Assembly: GCA_036555325.1 (NCBI GenBank)
Contig: DATBLQ010000014.1
Span: 1-16,830 of the forward strand
Length of the DNA: 16,830 bases
Source: DATBLQ01 sp036555325
Lineage (GTDB): Bacteria > Pseudomonadota > Alphaproteobacteria > Rhizobiales > Aestuariivirgaceae
Reading direction: 5' to 3'
The notes beneath the pieces are model-generated. The model did no database searches and was not told the origin of the DNA. It was given only the letters and a program-made list of their open reading frames with translations. Below are positions 7,302 to 14,137 of this stretch, one piece after another (position 1 is the stretch's first letter; each line of letters starts with the position of its first letter). The position numbers were made by a program, and so were the translations under genes.

Positions 7302-8780
7302 ATGACGGAAAACACCATCCTTTTGGGCAAGAGTGGCAAGGAGGAGGTTCTCTTCTTGCCGATGGCCAACCGCCACGGATTGATCACCGGTGCAACGGGA
7401 ACCGGCAAAACGGTCAGCTTGCAGATCATCGCTGAAGGCCTGGCAGCTCAAGGGGTTCCCGTTTTCGCAGCCGACATCAAGGGCGATCTGTCCGGCGTAT
7501 CGGTTGCAGGCGAGCCCAAGGATTTTCTCCTGGAGCGCGCTCGCAAGATCGGTCTCGAGAATTACGCTTTCGCTGCCTCTCCGGTAATTTTCTGGGATCT
7601 GTTCGGCAAGGACGGCCATCCGATCCGCACCACCATGACCGAGATGGGGCCGGTCCTGTTGTCAAGGCTTCTTGGCCTTTCCGAAGCCCAGGAAGGTGCG
7701 CTGAACATTGTCTTCAAACTTGCCGACGAGGAAGGTTTCGCCATTCTCGATTTGAAGGACCTGCGGGCTCTGCTCTCCGATCTTGCCGAACGCGGCAAGG
7801 AAATCCGCACCGATTACGGCAACGTCTCCTCCGTTACCGTCGGAACGATCCAGCGGCGTTTGGTGGTGCTGGAAGAGCAGGGGGCTGAAAACTTCTTCGG
7901 TGAGCCTGCCCTCGATATCAAAGATCTCATGCGCACGACGCGCGATGGCCGCGGCTACATCAACGTTCTCGTCGCCGATAAGCTTATGGGATCGCCGCAG
8001 CTCTACTCCACCTTCCTGTTGTGGCTCCTGTCGGAACTTTTCGAGGATTTGCCGGAAGTGGGAGACCCCGATAAGCCGAAGCTCGTGTTTTTCTTCGACG
8101 AAGCGCATCTGCTGTTCACCGATGCCTCTCCCGGTCTATTGCAGAAAATCGAGCAGGTCGTAAAACTCGTCCGATCAAAAGGTGTGGGCGTCTACTTCGT
8201 CACCCAGAACCCTCTCGATATTCCCAACTCCGTCCTGGCCCAGCTCGGCAACCGCCTTCAGCACGCGCTGCGCGCCTACACTCCGCGCGAACAGAAGGCG
8301 GTCAAGACCGCCGCCGAGACCTTTCGGCCAAATCCGGCCTTCGACACCGAAAGAACCATCACCGAATTGGGGGTAGGCGAAGCCTTGGTCTCCGTGCTCG
8401 ATCTCAAAGGGGTGCCGACTATGGTCGAGCGTACCCTCATCCGCCCGCCGTGCGGCAGGCTCGGTCCGGTGACCGTCGATGAACGGCAGAAAATCCTCAA
8501 AGACAGTCCTCTCTATGGAGTCTATGACGAGGCTGTCGACCGCGAATCGGCCTACGAACTTCTGTCGAAGCGCACCCAAAGATCGGCTAAGCCTGAGCCG
8601 CGCGATCCCGAGGAACCGCGAACGACCCGTCGCGAAACGTCGGCCTCTCCCTCACGCGCGCGCGAATCCGCCACCGAGCGTTTCGTGAAGAATGTGGCTG
8701 GCAGCGTTGGTCGCGAGGTCGGGCACATGGTCGTGCGCCAGGTCTTGCGCGGCATCCTGGGCGGGATTACGCGGCGCTGA
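7302..8780 (+). CDS. HerA-like DUF853 ATPase (YjgR family)
   Basis: This 492-residue protein is a cytoplasmic P-loop ATPase of the HerA/FtsK superfamily, DUF853 branch. Walker A is GATGTGKT at 30-37, followed by the conserved VPVFAADIKGDLSG (52-65). Walker B is LVFFFDEAH at 261-269 with Asp266 and Glu267, and a sensor-like FVTQNP sits at 299-304. The disordered, charged stretch 425-462 and an Arg/Gly-rich tail (VLRGILGGITRR) match the family. DUF853 proteins are assumed to be DNA- or protein-pumping ATPases, but the cellular role is not established. The family is often a stand-alone gene, and no NurA-like nuclease partner is present. AAGGAA lies about 12 bases before the ATG, a rather long spacing. 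It converges with the downstream hydrolase gene, leaving only four bases between stop codons. Confidence 0.93.
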   Translation: MTENTILLGKSGKEEVLFLPMANRHGLITGATGTGKTVSLQIIAEGLAAQGVPVFAADIKGDLSGVSVAGEPKDFLLERARKIGLENYAFAASPVIFWDLFGKDGHPIRTTMTEMGPVLLSRLLGLSEAQEGALNIVFKLADEEGFAILDLKDLRALLSDLAERGKEIRTDYGNVSSVTVGTIQRRLVVLEEQGAENFFGEPALDIKDLMRTTRDGRGYINVLVADKLMGSPQLYSTFLLWLLSELFEDLPEVGDPDKPKLVFFFDEAHLLFTDASPGLLQKIEQVVKLVRSKGVGVYFVTQNPLDIPNSVLAQLGNRLQHALRAYTPREQKAVKTAAETFRPNPAFDTERTITELGVGEALVSVLDLKGVPTMVERTLIRPPCGRLGPVTVDERQKILKDSPLYGVYDEAVDRESAYELLSKRTQRSAKPEPRDPEEPRTTRRETSASPSRARESATERFVKNVAGSVGREVGHMVVRQVLRGILGGITRR

Positions 8781-8784
8781 GACC

Positions 8785-9807
8785 CTAGATAATCTCGTCC
8801 TCGTCCGGGATGTACTGTTCTTCCTCGGCGACGGCGCGTGCCTGCGGCTGCTCGGCTCTTGCAATGTGAAACAGCGCATCGCCCCGGTTGACGACCGGCA
8901 GATGCGATTGCCCGATGATGATGCCGGTATCGCTCGCCAGAACCGGCACCTCGAGCTGGCCGAAGGGGTCGGAGATCACTCCGATCCTCTGACCCGCCAC
9001 CACCCAATGTCCGATGCGGCGATCACTGCGGAAGATTCCTCCTTCCGGCGCTCTCAACCAGTGGCTGGAGCGCGAAACCGTTGCCGGATCCGGCATGCCG
9101 CTCGAAGGCGGCACCCTCAGCATCCCGATCTTGTGCATGACGCGCAAGCTCCCCGTCACTGCCGCGTCGATCGCCGTTTCATCGAACCGCAAGGCTTCGC
9201 CGCCCTCGTAGACGAGCACTTTCACGCCATGTTCAAGCGCGCACTGCCGCAAGGTGCCCTCGCGAAGCTTCGACAGCAATATGACAGGCGCGCCGAAGGC
9301 ATGGGCCAGCATAAGCAGATCCTCGTCTCCGGGACTTATGCGTATTTGCGGCAGGTTGGTGCGATGCAATGCGGCCGAGTGGATATCGATGCCATAGTTG
9401 CTTCGCATCACCACCTCCCGCATCAGCAGGTCGGCAAGGATGCTGGCCAGCGACCCGTGATCTGAACCGGGAAAGGATCGGTTGAGATCGCGCCGGTCGG
9501 GCATGTAGCGCGAATGCGAGATAAGCCCGTAGGCATTCACGATTGGCACCGCCAGGAGCGTGCCGCAAATATCCTCGGTCGCCGGATGGTTGACCAGCCG
9601 TCGGATCACCTCGACGCCCATGACCTCATCGCCATGAACGACACCGCTGATGAAGAGGGAAGGGCCGGACCGTTCACCGTGGATGACCTGCACCGGCAAC
9701 GACATCGGCGTGCGATTGGACAGGACGCTGACGTGCAACTCCACCGACCTGCGTGTTCCCGGCTCAACCTCCTCCTCGCCGATGCGAAACGCCGGTCTGA
9801 TGTCCAT
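8785..9807 (-). CDS. Succinylglutamate desuccinylase/aspartoacylase family zinc hydrolase
   Basis: This 340-residue protein is of the AstE/AspA family (PF04952, M14-like). Zinc ligands are visible as His58 and Glu61 in VVHGDE and His143 in DIHS. The substrate-side RDLNR (106-110) and VYEGGEA (199-205, probable general-base Glu201) are also present. A C-terminal barrel-sandwich domain (about 245-318: GGIF..GQRIGVISDPFG..VLASDTGII) is typical of the longer bacterial members. The family removes acyl or amino-acid groups from N-acyl amino acids or peptides; the substrate here is unknown. Its start codon overlaps the rimK stop in TAATG, indicating coupled translation and a shared role. It is not beside arginine succinyltransferase genes, so arginine catabolism (AstE proper) is unlikely. 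The acidic C-terminus AVAEEEQYIPDEDEII is an oddity. Confidence 0.9.
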   Translation of the reverse strand: MDIRPAFRIGEEEVEPGTRRSVELHVSVLSNRTPMSLPVQVIHGERSGPSLFISGVVHGDEVMGVEVIRRLVNHPATEDICGTLLAVPIVNAYGLISHSRYMPDRRDLNRSFPGSDHGSLASILADLLMREVVMRSNYGIDIHSAALHRTNLPQIRISPGDEDLLMLAHAFGAPVILLSKLREGTLRQCALEHGVKVLVYEGGEALRFDETAIDAAVTGSLRVMHKIGMLRVPPSSGMPDPATVSRSSHWLRAPEGGIFRSDRRIGHWVVAGQRIGVISDPFGQLEVPVLASDTGIIIGQSHLPVVNRGDALFHIARAEQPQARAVAEEEQYIPDEDEII

Positions 9808-10712
9808 TATCCTTTGCCCTTGGTCCTCGTGTGGCCCGGCCGGGCGTGTCCTTCCAGAAACTCGATGATTTTGCCGGCCACATCGACCCCGGTTGATTGT
9901 TCAATTCCCTCAAGCCCCGGCGATGAGTTGACCTCCATCACCGCTGGTCCCTGAAGGGCGCGCAGAAGATCGACGCCGCACACATTGAGTCCCATCGACC
10001 GCGCCGCCTGTATGGCGGTGCTGCGCTCCTCGGGCGTTATCTTTACCGCCTCGGCGTGCCCTCCGCGATGCAGGTTGGAGCGGAATTCTCCCGCCGCGCC
10101 GGTTCGCTGCATGGCGGCAACGGCCCTGCTGCCCACCACGAACACGCGGATGTCCTGCCCGCTCGCCTCTTTGACATACTGTTGCACGAGTATTGCGATT
10201 TGCGCTCCGTGGAATGCTTCGATCACCGACTTGGCGGACTTGTGGGTTTCTCCCAGCACCACGCCGATCCCTTGCGTCCCCTCCAGGAGCTTGACCACCA
10301 CGGGTGCGCCGCCCACCATCTTGATGATCTCGTCCGTTCGCCCGGCGTCGTTGGTGAATGCCGTGACCGGCAGGCCCACGCCATCGCGTGCCAGAATCTG
10401 CAGCGACCTCAGCTTGTCGCGCGATCTGCCGATCGCCACGGATTCGTTCAAGGGAAACACTCCCATCATCTCGAACTGTCGCAGCACCGCCAGTCCGTAG
10501 AACGTATGCGAAGCGGCGATTCGTGGAATCACGGCGTCGAACCCGCCAAGCAATTCCCCCCGGTATCTGAGCTCCGGTCGTCGTGAGGTGATGTTCATGT
10601 AGCATTTGAGATAGTCGATGGGCACGATCTCATGCCCGCGCTGCGTGGCCGACTCGATGAGGCGCTGGTGCGAATAGAGCTTCGGGTTGCGTGTCAGAAG
10701 GGCGATCTTCAT
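9807..10712 (-). CDS. rimK: RimK-type ATP-grasp glutamate ligase
   Basis: This 301-residue protein is close to E. coli RimK in length and across its whole sequence (for example RGHEIVPIDYLKCYMNI, FDAVIPRIAASHTFYG, RQFEMMGVFPLNESVAI). ATP-grasp features include Lys100, Lys141 followed by LLEGTQGIGV, QQYVKEASGQDIR (177-189), EFRSNLHRGG (209-218), Asp248, and the metal-binding MEVNSSPG (259-266). In characterised bacteria RimK adds glutamates to the C-terminus of ribosomal protein S6, altering translation. Start ATG 10712 overlaps the upstream stop as ATGA; a frame extension to 10847 would run through the RimB gene. The tail after residue 288 (ARPGHTRTKGKG) is unlike E. coli. The gene is central in the rimB-rimK-hydrolase cassette. 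Confidence 0.95.
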   Translation of the reverse strand: MKIALLTRNPKLYSHQRLIESATQRGHEIVPIDYLKCYMNITSRRPELRYRGELLGGFDAVIPRIAASHTFYGLAVLRQFEMMGVFPLNESVAIGRSRDKLRSLQILARDGVGLPVTAFTNDAGRTDEIIKMVGGAPVVVKLLEGTQGIGVVLGETHKSAKSVIEAFHGAQIAILVQQYVKEASGQDIRVFVVGSRAVAAMQRTGAAGEFRSNLHRGGHAEAVKITPEERSTAIQAARSMGLNVCGVDLLRALQGPAVMEVNSSPGLEGIEQSTGVDVAGKIIEFLEGHARPGHTRTKGKG

Positions 10713-11188
10713 CTCTCGCCCCCAGTTTTGGACAGCACGAATGAGCGGCCCGGGTGCACCAGAAATCTTTTTCTGATGGTGCTGCGGCCCAATAGCATCG
10801 GCACTCCCATGTCTGTTCGGTTTGTAAGGGTGATCTGCGCCTGCCACACCGTGTTGCCAAGTCTCACATCGGTCTCCACCACCTGGCGCAGTTCGCTGCG
10901 TCCGCCGGTGTTTTTCACCCGCCGCTCATCGCTCAAGACCAGGTCGCACGTTTTGACTTGCTTGCTGTTCGTGTGCACCGGCACATCGAAGCGAATTCGG
11001 TAATGGCCGTCCTTTTGATAGATCTGGATGTTTTCCGCATGCAACGCCGCCGACCGCGCGCCCGTATCGAGCTTCGCCACCAGTGGTCCGATGCCAAGCG
11101 CAGGGAGTGCTATATGTTCGCGCCAGCCGGCAACGATCCGGCTGCTCGGCTTGATTTTTCGCTTGACCCCCTTTTTTCGTAGTTTCAT
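10709..11188 (-). CDS. rimB: RimB-type retropepsin-like protein (PF05618)
   Basis: This 159-residue protein has a basic N-terminus (MKLRKKGVKRKIK) and then the conserved core VGWREHIALP-like opening, KLDTGARSAALHA (39-51) with the aspartic-protease-like DTGA at 41-44, and MLLGRST (131-137). This is the PF05618 family, once called ATP-dependent zinc protease and now viewed as retropepsin-like. In Pseudomonas the rimABK operon encodes RimB of this family beside RimK, where it modulates RimK output. ATG 11188 is chosen because it lies after the ribB stop and gives a family-like length; a TTG at 11251 would extend it by 21 residues and overlap ribB. It overlaps rimK by four bases. There is no signal peptide, so it is cytoplasmic. 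Confidence 0.88.
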   Translation of the reverse strand: MKLRKKGVKRKIKPSSRIVAGWREHIALPALGIGPLVAKLDTGARSAALHAENIQIYQKDGHYRIRFDVPVHTNSKQVKTCDLVLSDERRVKNTGGRSELRQVVETDVRLGNTVWQAQITLTNRTDMGVPMLLGRSTIRKRFLVHPGRSFVLSKTGGER

Positions 11189-11244
11189 TGCTGCCAAGCC
11201 CGATAGTCTGGTCCGGCCACTCCTACCCGCTTTGCTCAAAAGCT

Positions 11245-12546
11245 TCAGCAACTATCGAGCAAGACGGTTTCCGAAATCTCGATGCCGAAACCTGACAGGC
11301 CGACGAAATGCCGGCTGCGACTGGCGAGCAGTCTGATCGACCGGATGTTGAGATCGCGCAGGATCTGCGCTCCCACCCCGACATCCCGCCAGGCCTGCTC
11401 CCGCGCCGCCGAGCTCATCGGTTGTTTGCCGAGTTTCTCGTTAAGGTTTGCCGCCGGCACCCCGGTCGTTCCTTCGCGCAGATAAACCAGCACTCCGCGT
11501 CCTGCCTTGTCGAACTCCTCGTAAACCGCCTTGAGCGTTTTTCGTGCGCCGAACACGTCATCGACCAGATTCTCTCGATGCAGCCTGACCGGGATGTCCT
11601 GACCGCTGGTGATGTCTCCATAAATGATGGCAAGGTGCTGAACGCTGTCGTAGGGCGTCGCATAGGCGATGCCTCGCGCCGTGCCGATCGGTGTCGATAC
11701 CTCGAACACCGCGTGCTGCTCCACCAGCCTTTCTCGCGATTGCCGGTAGGCTATCAGATCTGCAACCGAGATGATCTTGAAGCCGTGCCGGCGGGCAAAA
11801 GAGACAACGTCGGCGCCGCGCATCACGCTGCCTTCCTCGCTCATGAGCTCGGCAATGACACCAACGGCAGGCTCCCCGGCAAGCCGAGCCAGATCGACCG
11901 CTGCCTCCGTGTGACCCGATCGCATCAGCACTCCGCCGCTTTTCGCAATGAGCGGAAACACGTGTCCCGGGCGCACGAAATCCTCTGCCTGGACGTTGCC
12001 GTTGGCGAGCGCCCGAACCGTATTGCACCGTTCTTCCGCTGAAATCCCGGTCGTCAGTCCGATCTTGTAATCCACCGACACCGTGAACGCTGTTCCCATC
12101 GGCGCATCGTTCACCGCCACCATTGGATCGAGCTTGAGGCGGCGCGCCCATTCCGCCGTCACCGGCGCGCAAACGATGCCGCTGGTGTTGCGAATCATGA
12201 ACGCCATCTGCTCGGGCGTGATCTTGCTTGCCGCCGCTATGAGATCGCCTTCGTTTTCCCTGTCGTCGTCATCGACGACGATGACGAGCTTGCCTTGCGA
12301 AATGGCGGTGACCGCCTCCTCCACGCTGTCGAGCCCGTGGTAGGCCTGCCCCGATAGAGCCGCTGCCTCGATGAAATCCTCCGGCCTGACCTTGTTCTTG
12401 GTGATCGATTGAATGCGGCTTGCCAGATCGAAGGAAGGTTTTGCGCCCGCCAGCACTTGCGAGATCCTCCCCTGTGTCACTCCGAGCGCGCGCGCAAGCT
12501 CAACTTGCGTAAACCCCGACCGCTCCAGCCATTCTCCGAGTTTCAT
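11245..12546 (-). CDS. ribB: HTH-RibB-RibA' fusion: 3,4-dihydroxy-2-butanone-4-phosphate synthase
   Basis: This 433-residue protein has three parts. Residues 1-65 form an XRE-like helix-turn-helix (TQVELARALGVTQGRISQVLAG at 13-34). Residues about 72-275 are DHBP synthase, which makes the four-carbon precursor of riboflavin from ribulose 5-phosphate, with acidic DDDDRENEGDLI (92-103) and RSGHTEAAVDLA (209-220). Residues about 280-428 resemble GTP cyclohydrolase II (RibA), but the zinc cysteines are gone: VRLHREN replaces VR.HSEC and VFGARKT replaces the RCDC segment. The C-terminal part is therefore catalytically dead, as in RibBX proteins. ATG 12546 begins the HTH; further upstream the frame runs through repeats. 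No Shine-Dalgarno sequence is present. A palindrome and promoter lie immediately upstream. RimB follows after a 56-base gap. Confidence 0.93.
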   Translation of the reverse strand: MKLGEWLERSGFTQVELARALGVTQGRISQVLAGAKPSFDLASRIQSITKNKVRPEDFIEAAALSGQAYHGLDSVEEAVTAISQGKLVIVVDDDDRENEGDLIAAASKITPEQMAFMIRNTSGIVCAPVTAEWARRLKLDPMVAVNDAPMGTAFTVSVDYKIGLTTGISAEERCNTVRALANGNVQAEDFVRPGHVFPLIAKSGGVLMRSGHTEAAVDLARLAGEPAVGVIAELMSEEGSVMRGADVVSFARRHGFKIISVADLIAYRQSRERLVEQHAVFEVSTPIGTARGIAYATPYDSVQHLAIIYGDITSGQDIPVRLHRENLVDDVFGARKTLKAVYEEFDKAGRGVLVYLREGTTGVPAANLNEKLGKQPMSSAAREQAWRDVGVGAQILRDLNIRSIRLLASRSRHFVGLSGFGIEISETVLLDSC

Positions 12547-12553
12547 GCCAATG

Positions 12554-12582
12554 TTATTAGCAGCGCTAATAGCAGGCCGCAA
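12554..12582 (-). promoter_or_regulatory. Candidate ribB promoter with overlapping palindrome
   Basis: On the minus strand TTGCGG (12582-12577) is followed, after 17 bases, by TAATAA (12559-12554). A perfect 7-base inverted repeat with a 3-base centre, TATTAGC-GCT-GCTAATA (12571-12555), covers the -10 box and most of the spacer. The predicted transcription start falls at about 12547, directly at the ribB ATG, and no ribosome site exists, so the mRNA may be leaderless. The palindrome is a candidate operator for the HTH domain of the RibB fusion itself. This is inference from position and symmetry. Confidence 0.5.
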
Positions 12583-12600
12583 GCGCCGGCCCTCCACGTC

Positions 12601-12623
12601 ATCACCGGGCTTGACCCGGTGAT
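12601..12623. repeat. CTTGA-loop palindrome (single hairpin)
   Basis: Perfect 9-base arms ATCACCGGG and CCCGGTGAT flank the loop CTTGA. This is a one-hairpin version of the dispersed element that occurs in fuller form at the next positions in this intergenic region. The loop is constant while the arms vary in compensated fashion, which suggests selection on structure or conserved transposition ends. Confidence 0.8.
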
Positions 12624-12655
12624 CTAGATGCGCCGACGTGACCGGCCCCCCGTCC

Positions 12656-12721
12656 GTCATTCGCGGGCTTGACCCGCGAATCTCATTTTCAGGAGATGGC
12701 CGGATCAAGTCCGGCCATGAC
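12656..12721. repeat. Composite palindromic repeat unit (two opposed hairpins)
   Basis: The unit begins GTCAT and ends ATGAC. The left hairpin is ATTCGCGGG-CTTGA-CCCGCGAAT (12659-12681). The right hairpin is ATGGCCGGA-TCAAG-TCCGGCCAT (12696-12718), whose loop is the reverse complement of the left loop. The whole unit is thus an imperfect large inverted repeat made of two hairpins. Similar GGCTTGACCC / GGATCAAGTCC elements are, from memory, common between genes in Hyphomicrobiales. Confidence 0.85.
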
Positions 12722-12754
12722 GAGGAAGGAAAGCTCGCACATCCGCCCCCGCCC

Positions 12755-12803
12755 GTCATTCGCGGGCTTGACCCGCGAATCTCGGATCAAGTCCGGCCAT
12801 GAC
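12755..12803. repeat. Shortened copy of the composite palindromic repeat
   Basis: The left hairpin (12758-12780) is identical to that of the preceding unit. The right half is shortened to CTCGGATCAAGTCCGGCCATGAC, having lost the ATGGC part of its left arm. It lies 12 bases past the sodB stop and may act as a 3' end structure for the sodB mRNA. No T-run follows on the minus strand, so it is not a classical terminator. Confidence 0.8.
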
Positions 12804-12814
12804 GCCTCGCCATT

Positions 12815-13417
12815 TCACCGCACCGCAGAGAACATCTCCTCGACATGGTCCCAGTTGACCATGTTATCGACGAAAGCCTCGAGATATTTCTGCCGGGCGT
12901 TCCGGTAGTCGATGTAATAGGAGTGCTCCCACACATCGCACCCGAGGATCGGGTTTGATCCCTGCATCAGCGGGTTCTCGCCATTCGGCGTCTTGGCAAT
13001 GCTGAGCTTCCCGTTCTTCGCGGCGATCCAGCACCAGCCGGATCCGAACTGCGTCATCCCCGCCTGAACGAAGTCGTTGCGCATCTTGTCGTAGCCGCCA
13101 AGATCGCTGTCGACGGCTTTCTGCAGAGCGCCCGGCAGCTTCTTCCCTCCGCCGCCTTTTTTCATCCATTGCCAGAAATGGACGTGATTGTAATGCTGTC
13201 CCACGTTGTTGATGAGCCCCTGGATCTTTCGTTCCCAGGCGATCTTGCAGATGTCTTCAACGCTTTTTCCTTCAAGACCCGCCTCCTTCAGCAGGTTGTT
13301 GCCGTTCGTCACATAGGCCTGATGATGCTTGTCGTGATGGAACTCGAGCGTTTCGCGCGACATGTAGGGCGAGAGCGCATCATAAGAGTAGGGCAGGGGG
13401 GGAAGTTCTAGGGCCAT
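12815..13417 (-). CDS. sodB: Superoxide dismutase, Fe/Mn family
   Basis: This 200-residue cytoplasmic enzyme converts superoxide to hydrogen peroxide and oxygen. Metal ligands are His27 (LEFHHDKHH), His78 (HYNHVHFW), Asp161 and His165 (CDVWEHSYYIDY). Gln74 in NNVGQHYNH sits where iron enzymes have their active-site glutamine, and TPNGENPL lacks the MnSOD glutamine, favouring iron or mixed metal use. There is no leader peptide. The start is secure: AAGGAGG lies eight bases before the ATG on the minus strand. ribB is the next gene downstream on the same strand, but a 268-base repeat-filled gap with its own promoter candidate separates them, so one transcript is not assumed. Confidence 0.97.
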   Translation of the reverse strand: MALELPPLPYSYDALSPYMSRETLEFHHDKHHQAYVTNGNNLLKEAGLEGKSVEDICKIAWERKIQGLINNVGQHYNHVHFWQWMKKGGGGKKLPGALQKAVDSDLGGYDKMRNDFVQAGMTQFGSGWCWIAAKNGKLSIAKTPNGENPLMQGSNPILGCDVWEHSYYIDYRNARQKYLEAFVDNMVNWDHVEEMFSAVR

Positions 13418-13454
13418 GGGGTAATCCTCCTTAACGCAACCCGACTGTTCGACC

Positions 13455-13484
13455 TATCTAGTACGAGTGCCGCGACCCTGGCAA
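13455..13484 (-). promoter_or_regulatory. Candidate sodB promoter
   Basis: On the minus strand TTGCCA (13484-13479) and TAGATA (13460-13455) are separated by 18 bases, about 38 bases upstream of the sodB ATG. The -10 box is a weak match. No recognised Fur or OxyR site is evident nearby. Position is the main support. Confidence 0.35.
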
Positions 13485-13522
13485 GAAACAGCATCGACAA
13501 ACATAGACGTCATGGGCGGGTT

Positions 13523-13567
13523 TCTCTTTTTCGTCATGCGCGGCCGTCTCTTTTTCGTCATGCGCGG
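13523..13567. repeat. Two-copy 24-base tandem duplication
   Basis: TCTCTTTTTCGTCATGCGCGG occurs at 13523-13543 and again at 13547-13567, a 24-base period with no mismatch over 21 bases. The second copy runs into the full palindromic unit at 13557-13627. A further GTCATGGGCGGG remnant sits at 13509-13520. This looks like slippage or partial duplication of the repeat's left end. Confidence 0.75.
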
Positions 13568-13627
13568 GCTTGACCCGCGCATCTGCAACCCCTGACAGGA
13601 GATCGCCGGATCAAGTCCGGCGATGAC
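13557..13627. repeat. Composite palindromic repeat unit, variant arms
   Basis: This unit has the same architecture as the copies near ribB: GTCAT...ATGAC ends, left hairpin ATGCGCGGG-CTTGA-CCCGCGCAT (13560-13582) and right hairpin ATCGCCGGA-TCAAG-TCCGGCGAT (13602-13624). Arm bases differ from the other copies but the changes are compensated on both sides. It lies 48 bases downstream of the acetyltransferase stop codon, so it could define the 3' end of the gcdH-acetyltransferase mRNA. Confidence 0.85.
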
Positions 13628-13674
13628 GTTTTGGAATTTCGTCCAACGCGTCAACCCGACAAGAGTGCCTCATC

Positions 13675-14136
13675 TCACCCGATGCGCTTTTCCATGAACA
13701 CGCTGTTTGCATCATCTGCCGGATAATCGCCGAACGCGCTGCAGATGGCGAACCCGGTCGCCGCGAACAGATTTAGCGCCTCCGCTTGCCGGATGCCCGT
13801 CTCCAGCCTGAGAAGCGGCAGGTTCAGCGCACGCGCCTCGTCTTCGATCTTGCGCATGATGAGATGGCCGAGCTTGTGGCCGCGCGCCGAAGGCCGCACA
13901 TAAACCCGCTTCACCTCGCCGTAATCGGCATGGAGCCACAGGGCGCCGCATCCCAAAGCTTCCCCGTCGCGCCTCACCACGAAAAACCTCACCTCGGGCC
14001 TCGCCAGCGTTTCAATATCCAGGAGATGATTGCTTTCGGCCGGATAAAGCGCTTCGAACATGCGGTCGAGCTCGTACACCAAACCGCTCACGTCCGGCTG
14101 GCGCGGGTCCTCCCGTGCGATAACCGTTTGCCCCAT
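13675..14136 (-). CDS. GNAT family N-acetyltransferase
   Basis: This 153-residue cytoplasmic acetyltransferase shows the GNAT order: strand FFVVRRDGEALGCGALWL (51-68), VKRVYVRPSARGHKLGHLIMRKIEDEA (75-101) with the acetyl-CoA pyrophosphate loop RGHKLG at 85-90, then LPLLRLETG and the C-terminal EALNLFAATGF (119-129), FGDYPADDANSVFMEK. The last segment resembles GNATs annotated as YsnE/PA4794-like, with a conserved GDY motif before the terminal strand. The acceptor substrate is unknown. Its ATG follows the gcdH stop by a single base, so it is probably translated from the same mRNA by coupling. A functional link to glutarate breakdown is not known. Confidence 0.9.
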   Translation of the reverse strand: MGQTVIAREDPRQPDVSGLVYELDRMFEALYPAESNHLLDIETLARPEVRFFVVRRDGEALGCGALWLHADYGEVKRVYVRPSARGHKLGHLIMRKIEDEARALNLPLLRLETGIRQAEALNLFAATGFAICSAFGDYPADDANSVFMEKRIG

Positions 14137-14137
14137 T

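Larger units (their letters stand above)
12547..12814. other. Repeat-filled intergenic region between sodB and ribB
   Basis: These 268 bases hold the ribB promoter candidate at the left end and then three copies of the CTTGA-loop palindrome. Reading frames that cross the region only translate the repeats. I looked for an FMN riboswitch ahead of ribB on the minus strand and saw no GGGGTGAAA..CCGGCGGT core. Nothing else is recognisable. Confidence 0.7.

Noticed and set aside
7302..8780. HerA-NurA type defence or DNA-end processing system
   Set aside because: The ATPase is of the DUF853 branch and neither a NurA-like nuclease nor a SIR2 or DUF4297 partner is encoded beside it.
12547..12759. 71-residue N-terminal extension of RibB
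   Set aside because: It translates the dispersed palindromes (WPDLIRPSPENEIRGSSPRM is a typical repeat-derived peptide); the HTH starts cleanly at ATG 12546.
12547..12814. FMN riboswitch ahead of ribB
   Set aside because: The minus strand of this region contains repeat hairpins but no recognisable RFN core sequences, and the candidate promoter sits at the start codon, leaving no leader.
13454..13654. 66-codon minus-strand frame between sodB and the acetyltransferase
   Set aside because: The translation (MTKKRRPRMTKKRNPPM and similar) is only the palindromic repeat and its tandem duplication read in frame.
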